The notes beneath the pieces are model-generated. The model saw only the letters and a program-made list of their open reading frames with translations, was not told the origin of the DNA and searched no databases. From Qipengyuania huizhouensis (GTDB lineage Bacteria; Pseudomonadota; Alphaproteobacteria; Sphingomonadales; Sphingomonadaceae): a stretch of DNA of 64,000 bases. Of the stretch, positions 16,260 through 24,369 are shown piece after piece (position 1 is the first letter of the stretch; each line of letters begins with the position of its first letter). The stretch lies in contig NZ_JAIGNT010000008.1 in assembly GCF_019711635.1 (NCBI RefSeq), positions 1 to 64,000 on the forward strand. Reading direction: 5' to 3'. Made by a program: the position numbers and the translations under genes.

Positions 16260-17372
16260 TCACTCCACCCCGTGGCCGCGTGCCATGTATTCAGCGCTCT
16301 GCATTTCCTTGAGGCGGCTGACCGTCCTCTCGAATTCGAATGCTCCATCCCCCGCGACATAGAGATTTTCGGGCTCTGCCGCAGCCGTGACGAACAGTTT
16401 CACGCTGTTCTCGTACAGCGCGTCGATCAGCTTGGTGAAACGGATCGCCTCATTGCGGTTCTCGGGCGAAAGGCGCGGTATGCCGACCACGATGACCGTG
16501 TGATAGGCATGCGCGATTGCCAGATAATCTGCGGCGCCGCGGTTTTCCCCGCATAGCCTCTTGAAACTGAATACGCCCACGCCCTTGAGGCTCTTGGGAA
16601 CATGCAGCGTGCGTCCACCGCCGAGATCGAGCTGCCCGCTTGGGACATGCTCGGCATCCTCGGGCTTGTAATCGGTTAACCGAAAGAAAGCCTCGCGGAC
16701 TTGCGCCGTGGCTTCGTCCCCAAGAGGTGTGTGCCAGCTGTCGATATCGCCGAGGCGGTCGAGCCGGTAATCGGTAGGCCCATTGAGCGGCATCACGTCC
16801 ATCTCCGCCTGGACGAGTTCGATGAATGGCAGGAAGAGCGAACGGTTGAGGCCATCCTTGTAAAGGTCGGATGGTGGACGATTGCTGGTGGTGACAACCG
16901 CTACGCCCTCATCGCAGATCAGGGCAGTGAACAGGCGGGCCATGATCGCGGCATCGGCGGTATTGTTCACTACCATTTCATCGAATGCGAGACAGCGGAT
17001 ATCACGCGCAAGCTGCGCCGCGACCGGAGCTATCGGATCGCCTGCTTCCTTCTTTCGCTCCTCTCGGATTAGTCGGTCGACTTCCAGCATGAACTCATGG
17101 AAATGGACCCGGCGTTTTTCCTCGATAGAGAGAGTTTCGACGAAGAGATCCATCAGCATGGATTTGCCGCGCCCCACGCCGCCCCACATATACACGCCTT
17201 GCGGACGCGTCTTCTTCGGACGGAAAAGCTGGCTCAGTATGCCACCGGAGGTTTCTGCCTCCAGGTCCTTCTGCAATCGGTCCAGCCGTTCTGCGGCCCT
17301 GCGCTGATCGGGGTCGCTACGAAGCTCTCCCGCCGCGACCAGCTTCTCGTACCGCGCGAGCATGCCGGTCAT
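16260..17372 (-). CDS. zapE: Cell division protein ZapE (AFG1-like ATPase)
   Basis: A 370-residue AFG1-family ATPase. Walker A is GGVGRGKSMLMDLF (about residues 64-77), Walker B is CLAFDEMVV (about 126-134), and the sensor region TTSNRPPSDLYKDGL follows near 160. In E. coli ZapE acts at the Z-ring; in mitochondria Afg1 helps degrade respiratory-chain subunits. Its position after sdhB is recurrent in alphaproteobacteria and may reflect that second role. The start overlaps the thioesterase stop by 4 bases, so sdhB, thioesterase and zapE form one operon. Confidence 0.95.
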   Translation of the reverse strand: MTGMLARYEKLVAAGELRSDPDQRRAAERLDRLQKDLEAETSGGILSQLFRPKKTRPQGVYMWGGVGRGKSMLMDLFVETLSIEEKRRVHFHEFMLEVDRLIREERKKEAGDPIAPVAAQLARDIRCLAFDEMVVNNTADAAIMARLFTALICDEGVAVVTTSNRPPSDLYKDGLNRSLFLPFIELVQAEMDVMPLNGPTDYRLDRLGDIDSWHTPLGDEATAQVREAFFRLTDYKPEDAEHVPSGQLDLGGGRTLHVPKSLKGVGVFSFKRLCGENRGAADYLAIAHAYHTVIVVGIPRLSPENRNEAIRFTKLIDALYENSVKLFVTAAAEPENLYVAGDGAFEFERTVSRLKEMQSAEYMARGHGVE

Positions 17373-17827
17373 TTCGGGCGCATCTTCTTCACGATACCCG
17401 AAAATGATGCGACGACATTGCTCTCCTGCTCGACCGTCCCTCGCACGAATACGAGGCCGCGGGTTTCACGGACGATCTCTGTCACCGCGTCCAGCGGGCG
17501 ATCGGGCTGGCCCGCTCCGGTAAACTGCGTCGAAAGCTCCAGCGTTACCGACGGCCCGGCATTGCCGCTGCCCAGGGTGTGCATGGTCGTGAACAGCGAG
17601 ATGTCGATCAGCGACAGCGTGACCGCGCCGTGGATAATGCCTTGCAGGTTTTCGTGACGACGCTCGGGAAACATTCGCAGCCGCGCATGACGTCCGTCTT
17701 CATCCAAACGCGTGATGAGCTTCCCCATTACCGCGCCGTTGAACAGTGTTTCGTCTTTCAGGTTCCAATGCCGCCAGCCCGGATTGTCCGGGTCTGGACC
17801 ATGCTCGAATACGTCGTCGGTCAGCAC
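17369..17827 (-). CDS. PaaI-type hotdog-fold thioesterase
   Basis: A 152-residue single hotdog-domain protein of the PaaI/4HBT type, predicted to hydrolyse acyl-CoA thioesters in the cytoplasm. The core helix motif ENLQGIIHGAVTLSLID (about residues 59-75) includes the HGA-type catalytic loop, followed by TLELSTQFTGAGQPD. The acyl substrate is not predictable. GTG start at 17827, one base after the sdhB stop; its end overlaps the zapE start. Placed within a respiration-linked operon. Confidence 0.85.
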   Translation of the reverse strand: MLTDDVFEHGPDPDNPGWRHWNLKDETLFNGAVMGKLITRLDEDGRHARLRMFPERRHENLQGIIHGAVTLSLIDISLFTTMHTLGSGNAGPSVTLELSTQFTGAGQPDRPLDAVTEIVRETRGLVFVRGTVEQESNVVASFSGIVKKMRPK

Positions 17828-17828
17828 G

Positions 17829-18611
17829 TCAGATCGCGCGTTCGACCATCATCTTCTTGGTTTCGGCGATGGCCTTTGCCGGGCTGAGGCCCTTGGGGCA
17901 GACATTCGCGCAGTTCATGATGGTATGGCAGCGGTAGAGGCGGAACGGGTCCTCGAGTTGGTCGAGACGCTCACCCGTCATCTCGTCACGGCTGTCGGCA
18001 AGCCAGCGATAGGCCTGCAGCAAGATTGCCGGGCCGAGGAACTTGTCGCTGTTCCACCAATAGCTCGGGCAAGCGGTCGAACAGCAGGCGCACAGGATGC
18101 ACTCGTAGAGGCCATCCAGCTTCTCACGCTGTTCGGGCGACTGGAGACGCTCCTTGCCGCTCGGCGTGGTGGAGACGGTTTGCAGCCAAGGACGGATGCT
18201 GGCGTATTGCGCGTAGAAATGCGTGAAATCGGGGACGAGATCCTTGATCACTTCCATGTGGGGAAGCGGGGTAATGCGGATTTCACCCTTCAGATCTTCG
18301 ATCGCGGTCGTGCAGGCAAGGCCGTTCTTGCCGTTCATGTTCATGGAACACGATCCGCAAATACCCTCGCGGCAGGAGCGGCGGAACGTCAGCGTAGGAT
18401 CGATTTCGTTCTTGATCTTGAACAGCGCATCGAGAACCATCGGGCCGCAGGCGTCCAGATCGATCTCGAACGTGTCGTAGCGCGGATTTTCACCCGTATC
18501 CGGATCGTAGCGATAGATCTTGAATTTCTTCACTCGGCCCGCACCGTCCGACTTGTGAGTACGGCCCTTGCCGTTTATCTTGGAGTTCTTCGGGAGAGTG
18601 AAGGTCGCCAT
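17829..18611 (-). CDS. sdhB: Succinate dehydrogenase iron-sulfur subunit SdhB
   Basis: A 260-residue SdhB carrying all three clusters of the electron path from FAD to ubiquinone. [2Fe-2S] ligands are in [12 protein letters not shown] near 76-87 with the following C in GLAC; the [4Fe-4S] and [3Fe-4S] ligands are in [15 protein letters not shown] near 164-178 and [14 protein letters not shown] near 222-235. ATG at 18611. sdhA, sdhC and sdhD are not beside it: the next gene upstream diverges, so SdhB is made from its own promoter in the 122-base gap and must pair with subunits encoded elsewhere. Confidence 0.97.
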   Translation of the reverse strand: MATFTLPKNSKINGKGRTHKSDGAGRVKKFKIYRYDPDTGENPRYDTFEIDLDACGPMVLDALFKIKNEIDPTLTFRRSCREGICGSCSMNMNGKNGLACTTAIEDLKGEIRITPLPHMEVIKDLVPDFTHFYAQYASIRPWLQTVSTTPSGKERLQSPEQREKLDGLYECILCACCSTACPSYWWNSDKFLGPAILLQAYRWLADSRDEMTGERLDQLEDPFRLYRCHTIMNCANVCPKGLSPAKAIAETKKMMVERAI

Positions 18612-18733
18612 TGAATTTATCGATCCTGTCTGCGTGTGCGTTCTCTCTAGTGATTGATACGCATGGCGCAAGGGGCGCAGCGAGGAATAGCCGGTCTTGC
18701 AGCGTCATGGCCGACCTGTCACGGAGCTGCGTG

Positions 18734-19375
18734 ATGAAGGTGGCGATCTACGATCTCGACAAGACGCTAGTGCGGCGAGCGACATTTACGCCGTTCCTTC
18801 TCTTTGCCGCGCAAAGGCTGGCACCCGTGCGCGTGCTGCTCTTTCCGGTATGGATCGCGATGATGATCGGATACCGGATAGGCCTCTATGATCGCACCAG
18901 ACTGAAGACCATGGGCATGCACTTGATGCTTGGCCGGCAGCCGGTCGAAGCTCTGGAACGGGCGGGGCGGGAATTCGCGACCCATCATCTCCGCAAATGC
19001 GGATGGGTGGAGGGTGTGATTGCCATGCTCGAGACCGATCGAAAGGAAGGCGCACACCTCGTCATCGCGACGGCCGCTTTCGAATTCTATGCTCGCGGCT
19101 TTGCCGAGAAGCTGGGCATTGAAGATGTTATCGCGACGGGATGGGATGGCGAAAAGATTCCGGGCGGAAACTGCTACGGCGATGAAAAGCGCAAGCGTGT
19201 TGCGCTCTGGCTCGACGACAAGCCCGCAGGGCGGAAAACGCGGTTCGTCAGCGACAGCTTTGCCGACGCTCCGCTCTTGCAGGAGGCCGATGATCCGGTC
19301 TTCGTCACGCAAAGTGCCAGCAAACGCAAACGCGCGGAAACGAACGGGTGGCGCGTTATCGGCTGGAGCGACTAA
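18734..19375 (+). CDS. HAD-superfamily phosphatase (HAD-IB type)
   Basis: A 213-residue haloacid-dehalogenase-fold phosphatase. Motif I is YDLDKTL (nucleophile Asp7, acid Asp9), motif II is VIATAAF near residue 112, a conserved Lys lies in DEKRKRVAL, and motif IV is FVSDSFADAPLL near 174-185. The hydrophobic cap segment (residues 16-50: LLFAAQRLAP, VLLFPVWIAMM) could associate with the membrane. The HAD-IB class includes phosphoserine phosphatase and lipid-head-group phosphatases; neighbours (flippase, nucleotidyltransferase, CDP-alcohol transferase) suggest it removes a phosphate in lipid or polymer synthesis. GGAG lies 7 bases before the ATG. Convergent with the flippase, 7-base gap. Confidence 0.8.
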   Translation: MKVAIYDLDKTLVRRATFTPFLLFAAQRLAPVRVLLFPVWIAMMIGYRIGLYDRTRLKTMGMHLMLGRQPVEALERAGREFATHHLRKCGWVEGVIAMLETDRKEGAHLVIATAAFEFYARGFAEKLGIEDVIATGWDGEKIPGGNCYGDEKRKRVALWLDDKPAGRKTRFVSDSFADAPLLQEADDPVFVTQSASKRKRAETNGWRVIGWSD

Positions 19376-19382
19376 CGCGGGA

Positions 19383-20732
19383 TCAGGTAGTCTTTTCACC
19401 TTCAGGAATATTCGCAACCACGGTGCGCAACGTGACGATCGCCATCATCCCCATCACGAAATAGCCCACCAGAGCGCCGATGACGAGTGACCAGGCTATG
19501 CCTTGCTCGGCATAGTGCTGGGCCAGAAAAAGGATCGCAATCGCGGCCGTCGCCACTGTGACGAAACGCGCGACGAGCGACATGCGCGCGCGTCCGGTCG
19601 CATGCAGGACAGGCTCGAAAGCCACCCCGGCAAGCTCGATGCTGGAAACGATCACCAGTGGAAGCAGGATAGTGTAGCCATTCCGGAATTCTTCGCCGCC
19701 CAGAAGGGCGAGCAGGTGTCCCCCAACCGCCGCCACCATAACCACGACCATGGCTCCGCCAATAGCTGCCAACCGCGTGGTCTGCGAGGCGAGCGCGCGA
19801 AATTCCTGCGCCGCCGACGAGACGCTGGCACGTGCGATCTGCGCATAGGCTGCGCGGCTGAGCAAGCTCGAAAGCTTGGCCAGACCCTGCGCCAGTTGAT
19901 GGGCCAGGCGATAGACCCCTGCAGCGCTCGTTCCGACCAGATAACCCACTGCAAGCAGCGGCCCGTGCTTGAATATCGCTTCGAGCGTGGCGCTGAGATA
20001 AGTTATGCCGAAGAAGCGAACCAGTCCGGGATTTTCGTGCCGGGCCTGGAACGCTTGAGGCAGGTATTTCAGGCGGATCGCCTTGGGACTTAGCCTGCGC
20101 GCAACAATCCAGTAAACTGCCGCTTCGAGCAGGTCGATTACCGCCCAGGCGACGAGGAACAACAAAACACTAGGGCCGGTGAATGCAATTACCGCCGCAG
20201 CGATCAGCCTGCCCGCAGGTACCAGCGCTTCGACATAGACGGCGACATCGAAGCGATCGAGTGCTCTCACGATCCCCGTAGGCGCGGATACGAGTGCCCA
20301 GAGCGCTGCTACGTTGAACCAGAAAGCGGTGTCGATAAATCGGGGATTGAGATCGAGCTCGGCGGCAAAATGGTAAAAGGCGACATAGGCGATTACGCAA
20401 CCGAACACCGCGCCAATCACATCGAGGATGAAAGCCATCATGCTGAGCCTGCCGAATCCGGCCCAATCTTGGCTGTGTATGTGCTGCACGCCGAAACGGA
20501 CTACTGTTTGCCAGCTCTGAAAGCCCACAATCGCTATCAACGCCTGCGAAGTTCCAAAGATGAGGGCGAAGTGTCCGAAATCTTTGAGACCGAGAGAACG
20601 GGTGAGTATCGCGAGATATATCAGCGAACAGACGGCACCGAAGCCCTTGCCGCCGATAAGCCAAGCGACATTGGTCAACATTCGGGCCAGCAGCGGGCGG
20701 GATGCACCTTGATGAGCGGCGGTTTCTTCCAT
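19383..20732 (-). CDS. MOP-superfamily polysaccharide flippase-like protein
   Basis: A 449-residue polytopic membrane protein with about 12 hydrophobic segments, resembling Wzx-type oligosaccharide or lipid-linked-substrate flippases. It opens with a charged N-terminus, then WLIGGKGFGAVCSLIYLAIL; a conserved loop with YRLAHQLAQGLAKLSS is in the middle, and the C-terminal half has repeated transmembrane spans. It would move a lipid-linked glycan or phospho-glycan across the inner membrane. The ATG at 20732 begins the recognisable protein; the long frame upstream of it is antisense to the cytidylyltransferase gene. No Wzy polymerase or Wzz is nearby. Confidence 0.85.
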   Translation of the reverse strand: MEETAAHQGASRPLLARMLTNVAWLIGGKGFGAVCSLIYLAILTRSLGLKDFGHFALIFGTSQALIAIVGFQSWQTVVRFGVQHIHSQDWAGFGRLSMMAFILDVIGAVFGCVIAYVAFYHFAAELDLNPRFIDTAFWFNVAALWALVSAPTGIVRALDRFDVAVYVEALVPAGRLIAAAVIAFTGPSVLLFLVAWAVIDLLEAAVYWIVARRLSPKAIRLKYLPQAFQARHENPGLVRFFGITYLSATLEAIFKHGPLLAVGYLVGTSAAGVYRLAHQLAQGLAKLSSLLSRAAYAQIARASVSSAAQEFRALASQTTRLAAIGGAMVVVMVAAVGGHLLALLGGEEFRNGYTILLPLVIVSSIELAGVAFEPVLHATGRARMSLVARFVTVATAAIAILFLAQHYAEQGIAWSLVIGALVGYFVMGMMAIVTLRTVVANIPEGEKTT

Positions 20733-20838
20733 GAAGTGCGCGCTTTGAACGAGCGCTCGGCAAGGCGCAAGCTGGCATGCGGCAATGGACACAACAGGAG
20801 CGTTGCGGCGCCTGTAGACTGCGCTTAAAGCGCGGCGC

Positions 20839-21588
20839 ATGATTGAACACGCTATCCTTCTGAGCGCGGGCCAGGGCTCGCGCTTGCTGCCACTTACTGC
20901 CGAGCGACCCAAGTGCCTGATTGAGTTCTCGGGCAAGACCCTGATCGAATGGCAGGTCGAGATGCTAGCGCGCGCCGGGATCAAACGGATCGACGTCGTG
21001 ACCGGCTTCATGACCGACATGGTTGAAGATCTGCTGGAGAAAGTCGGAGATCCGCGCGTCGAGATCACTTGTCATTTCAATCCGTTCTTTAAGGTGGCCG
21101 ATAACCTCGGTTCCTGCTGGATCGTGCGCGAGGAGATGAAAGGCGACTTCGTGATCCTCAACGGCGATACTCTGGTATCCGAAGAGATCGTAAATCGCGT
21201 TCTGGAAGGGTCCGACTGGCCTATCGCCGTTTCCGTAGACATTAAAGATGCCTACGACAGTGACGATATGAAAGTCAGCCGCGGTGAGAATGGACGCCTG
21301 GCCCGCATCGGCAAGACATTGACGGCTGAGGTGACCAATGCTGAATCGATCGGTTTCCTCGCCTTTCGAGGCGAGGGAGCCGAACTTTTCCGCGAAACCG
21401 TGCGTCAGACCATGCGCACGCCAGACGGGGTCAATCACTGGTATTTGAAAGTGATCGACATGATCGCCGACACCGGCAAGGTCGGTACCAAGTCGATTGA
21501 AGGACTCGAGTGGGCCGAGGTCGATTTCCTGAACGACATCGAAATCGCTACTGCCTTGACCGACCGTTGGAGCCTAGCTGTACGATAA
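20839..21588 (+). CDS. Sugar/choline-phosphate-type nucleotidyltransferase
   Basis: A 249-residue nucleotidyltransferase with the classical LSAGQGSRLLPLTAERPKCL signature (Gly11-x-Gly13-x-Arg15, Lys25) and the metal-binding Asp110 in ILNGDT. It most resembles LicC-like CTP:phosphocholine or related CTP:phospho-alcohol cytidylyltransferases, so it probably makes a CDP-activated head group, though NDP-sugar formation cannot be excluded. Its 3' end runs 41 bases into the 3' end of the convergent glycerophosphotransferase-like gene. Neighbouring genes use or handle CDP-activated alcohols, which supports the cytidylyltransferase reading. Confidence 0.8.
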   Translation: MIEHAILLSAGQGSRLLPLTAERPKCLIEFSGKTLIEWQVEMLARAGIKRIDVVTGFMTDMVEDLLEKVGDPRVEITCHFNPFFKVADNLGSCWIVREEMKGDFVILNGDTLVSEEIVNRVLEGSDWPIAVSVDIKDAYDSDDMKVSRGENGRLARIGKTLTAEVTNAESIGFLAFRGEGAELFRETVRQTMRTPDGVNHWYLKVIDMIADTGKVGTKSIEGLEWAEVDFLNDIEIATALTDRWSLAVR

Positions 21589-22687
21589 CCGTCTCCGCGA
21601 GATCGGCCGCGCTTTTCAACAAGTTTCCCGAGCTTTGTTCGAGGCCGGCATATGTGTCACGCAGCGATTTTGCTTGAAGATCATAGAACCGGCTGAATTG
21701 CGCGATTGCATCGTCTGCTGCGGCGACAAAGTCGGCGTCAGGTGACAACACTTCGCCGAATTGCCACATCCGGTAATTCGGATCGTCCCGCCAATCGGTG
21801 TCGTTCGCGTCGACGAAGACGCATGGGCGAGGCTGAATAATGAATTCGTAAACTTGGCTACTGACGTCGCCGATATAGACGTCGGCCGATCTCGTGTAGG
21901 TCATGTCATTCGAGCGGTCGGATCCCATGTCGACTAGTATGTTTTCTCCGCTGCGTGAATTCCAATCAGCGACTTCGGAGGGAGTCATAGTCGATTTCAG
22001 CCTGACATGAGGCGCAATCACAAGATTGTATCTATCGGTACCACCGAATTGGCGGATCATTGGTTCCGCCACTTGATGAAACGTGCCTAGTTTCCGGGAG
22101 AAGTGGGGATTATAGAGCACAATCGGAAGTTCATTCGCGAAGAGCTTGGGAGGCGGCGGCAGCGCGCGAGTGACGGCAATCTTGATTCCGCCAATCGCCG
22201 CAACGCGGCTTTCATCCTGCAGGCCTGCCTCGATTATTCTCTGACGGTCCTTCTCGCCAGCGGTGAAAACGAAATCGAACAACCCGAGGCGCGGCTCAAA
22301 GCCTTTCTCCCGATCGCCAGCGCCATGCAGTATGTGAAGGAAGGGAGGGCAGCGACCAGGCAGGCGCTTCAAGATCGTGCTCGTCCGTTCAGCCGAAAGC
22401 AGGGCGTCAGCAGAGCGCAGCTCGTTTCGCCACTTCCAAAGGCGAGCAATTTTCTTGGGCAGTTTCGACCCGACAGGTCCGAGTGACATAACCGATATGT
22501 CTGGCGCATCGATGGCGAGCCGACTGGCCAATTGCAGCACAATATTCCGTTCATCGTCATCGGCAACGAAGATCCGGCAGTCGATCATATTGCGCCGGGA
22601 AAGCTCGAGAGCGAGAGGTATTATATGTAGAAGCTGATGCCGCCCGCCAATTGCGATCACATTCAGGCGCACGGATTCTGACCCCAT
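21548..22687 (-). CDS. CDP-glycerol glycerophosphotransferase-like protein
   Basis: A 379-residue protein with features of the TagB/TagF group, which transfer polyol phosphates from CDP-alcohols in teichoic acid synthesis. Relevant segments are FLHILHGAGDREKGFE (about residues 117-131), IVLYNPHFSRKLG near 189-201, IAPHVRLKS near 224-232 and YIGDVSSQVYEFIIQPRPC near 271-289, the last being the most characteristic. Such enzymes are unusual in Gram-negative cores, so a teichoic-acid-like or phospho-lipid head group product is inferred. Starts 6 bases after the HIT stop; AGGTGA serves as its ribosome site. Sequence is distant from Gram-positive enzymes, so moderate confidence. Confidence 0.7.
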   Translation of the reverse strand: MGSESVRLNVIAIGGRHQLLHIIPLALELSRRNMIDCRIFVADDDERNIVLQLASRLAIDAPDISVMSLGPVGSKLPKKIARLWKWRNELRSADALLSAERTSTILKRLPGRCPPFLHILHGAGDREKGFEPRLGLFDFVFTAGEKDRQRIIEAGLQDESRVAAIGGIKIAVTRALPPPPKLFANELPIVLYNPHFSRKLGTFHQVAEPMIRQFGGTDRYNLVIAPHVRLKSTMTPSEVADWNSRSGENILVDMGSDRSNDMTYTRSADVYIGDVSSQVYEFIIQPRPCVFVDANDTDWRDDPNYRMWQFGEVLSPDADFVAAADDAIAQFSRFYDLQAKSLRDTYAGLEQSSGNLLKSAADLAETVIVQLGSNGRSRQ

Positions 22688-22693
22688 TGAAAT

Positions 22694-23125
22694 TCACCTG
22701 GCCATGAGAGCGGAGAGCTTTTCGATCAGGCTGTCTCGGGTAGCCGCATCGAGTTCTTGAGAAGCGCCCAGATCGGGAAATTTCGGCCACCCGAGGTCCG
22801 GGAATACGAGACCCCCGAATTCCCGGATACCCTCATAACGCGGAATGACGTGAAAATGGACATTGGGATCCACCATCATCAGCATCAGGTAATTGATCTT
22901 CTCGTAGTCGACGAATGTGTGAAGTGCGCTTTCGATCGCCTTGGTCGCATCGGCCAGTTCGGCATGTGCTTGGGCGGGCAGGGCCGAAAAATCGGTGGCA
23001 TCTGATTTGGCCGCCAGGATGAGACTGCCGAGTGTAGGCTGGGTCGGGCGAAGCAGGATCATCCAATGCTCCAGCTCGTGCAGCAGGGTCGTGGGAAAGC
23101 CGAACTTTTCGATAGTTGCGTTCAT
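22694..23125 (-). CDS. HIT-family protein with altered first histidine
   Basis: A 143-residue HIT-domain protein. The active-site loop reads PNVHFHVIPRYEG near residues 87-99: the central (nucleophilic) His90 and third His92 are kept, but the first His of the triad is Asn88. HIT proteins split or transfer nucleoside phosphates, for example hydrolysing dinucleoside polyphosphates or AMP conjugates. In this operon, between a CDP-alcohol transferase and a glycerophosphotransferase-like protein, a nucleotide-activated polyol is a plausible substrate; this is inference. Start overlaps the upstream stop by 4 bases (ATGA). Confidence 0.85.
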   Translation of the reverse strand: MNATIEKFGFPTTLLHELEHWMILLRPTQPTLGSLILAAKSDATDFSALPAQAHAELADATKAIESALHTFVDYEKINYLMLMMVDPNVHFHVIPRYEGIREFGGLVFPDLGWPKFPDLGASQELDAATRDSLIEKLSALMAR

Positions 23126-24258
23126 GCGCCGTCCTCCGCCAGCCAGCTGGTGAGCTGCGCGCCCTTTTTCGCGCGCGCAATCTCTGCCTGCACCAGCTGT
23201 ACGATATGCACGAGAAGCGAGATAACAGTCCACCATGCAACTGCAATGATCCCGAGATCGGGCCGACCGAACAGCAATGAGACGAAGAGGATGATCATGT
23301 TCGGATTACGCCGGGCGGTGAACAGCCGGAACCGGCTGTCGAAGCGCCGCCAGACATGAATGTGCATCCCGCCATTGCGGGCGATGAATGCCCCTTCGAT
23401 CAGTCGCTGGACGACGTAGCCTCCCTGAATCGCGCCCTGGACCAACCAGAAGGTCGTTACATCGAGTTCGAGGCCCCAATAGACCAGTCCGGTCGCCCAG
23501 AACCACCACCAGAAGGGCGGGTGAACAAGGTCGATGCCGTGGTCGAAGACATTGCCCCACCAACTGGATGTGATGGTACAGCGGGCCAGCTTGCCGTCGA
23601 CCGTATCGAGCACCATGAAAGCCAGGCCCATCGCCATGCCTGCCCAGTATTGCCCAAGGGCGAAAGCCACTGTTGCTGCTACGCACAGAACTGCTCCGAT
23701 TGCAGTGACCATATTTGGAGTCATTCCGATCTTTGCCGCGAAGCGGGTTAGCACCAGCGCCCATTCCGGCCACAAATACTTGGTCAGAACATCGGTAACG
23801 CCCTTGTAAGCGCCGAAATAGCTTGCGCGTTCGATGGCACGAACGGTGGATGGCTCCAGTTTGGTAAGAAACGGCGTTTCACGTTTACGGAGCTGCTTGT
23901 TCTCGATGGTTGGGCCGTCTTCATAGCGCAGGAAAAGAAGGCCCGAGCTTGCTGGTGCTGCGGTCTGGTGGGCCATGGCGCTCCGAAGGGTATCGACCTC
24001 TTTCACGGAAGTTGCATGAGCCAAGGCAGGTATGCCATCGATTGTCAGGACGAGGCCCGGCGTGGCCGCAACATGGCGGACCCAGGCCGGGTCGGCTACA
24101 TAGCTTGAGTTGACCAGTAGAACGGCGTCGGCGGTCGCACCGTCATACCCGTTTGCCGCACCGATCCTGCGATGGCGCTCCTGCATTGTCAGGCCCCACA
24201 GGCGAGTGGGATTGCTTCCGACTGTCTCGATCACGGGTCTGGGCGGTGTAATGCTCAT
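23122..24258 (-). CDS. CDP-alcohol phosphatidyltransferase with N-terminal extra domain
   Basis: A 378-residue protein. The C-terminal half (from about residue 175) is an integral-membrane CDP-alcohol phosphotransferase with the complete motif: D218, D221, G222, A225, R226, G235, D239 and D243. It would transfer a phospho-alcohol from a CDP-alcohol to an acceptor hydroxyl. Residues 1-170 look like a shortened nucleotidyltransferase-like domain (DAVLLVNSSYVADPAWV) without the GxGxR loop, reminiscent of the fused cytidylyltransferase/DIPP-synthase layout known in archaea. The substrate is unknown. ATG at 24258; the frame continues a little upstream. Heads a three-gene operon with HIT and glycerophosphotransferase-like genes. 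Confidence 0.82.
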   Translation of the reverse strand: MSITPPRPVIETVGSNPTRLWGLTMQERHRRIGAANGYDGATADAVLLVNSSYVADPAWVRHVAATPGLVLTIDGIPALAHATSVKEVDTLRSAMAHQTAAPASSGLLFLRYEDGPTIENKQLRKRETPFLTKLEPSTVRAIERASYFGAYKGVTDVLTKYLWPEWALVLTRFAAKIGMTPNMVTAIGAVLCVAATVAFALGQYWAGMAMGLAFMVLDTVDGKLARCTITSSWWGNVFDHGIDLVHPPFWWWFWATGLVYWGLELDVTTFWLVQGAIQGGYVVQRLIEGAFIARNGGMHIHVWRRFDSRFRLFTARRNPNMIILFVSLLFGRPDLGIIAVAWWTVISLLVHIVQLVQAEIARAKKGAQLTSWLAEDGA

Positions 24259-24369
24259 GCGATACCGATTAATGTGCCAGTGCGTGCACGGCAATGGGAG
24301 GCAATTCCAGACAGCTGAAACTTGGACTTGGCTCTGTCCGGGGACACTGCACGCGGCTAGAGAGCAGCA

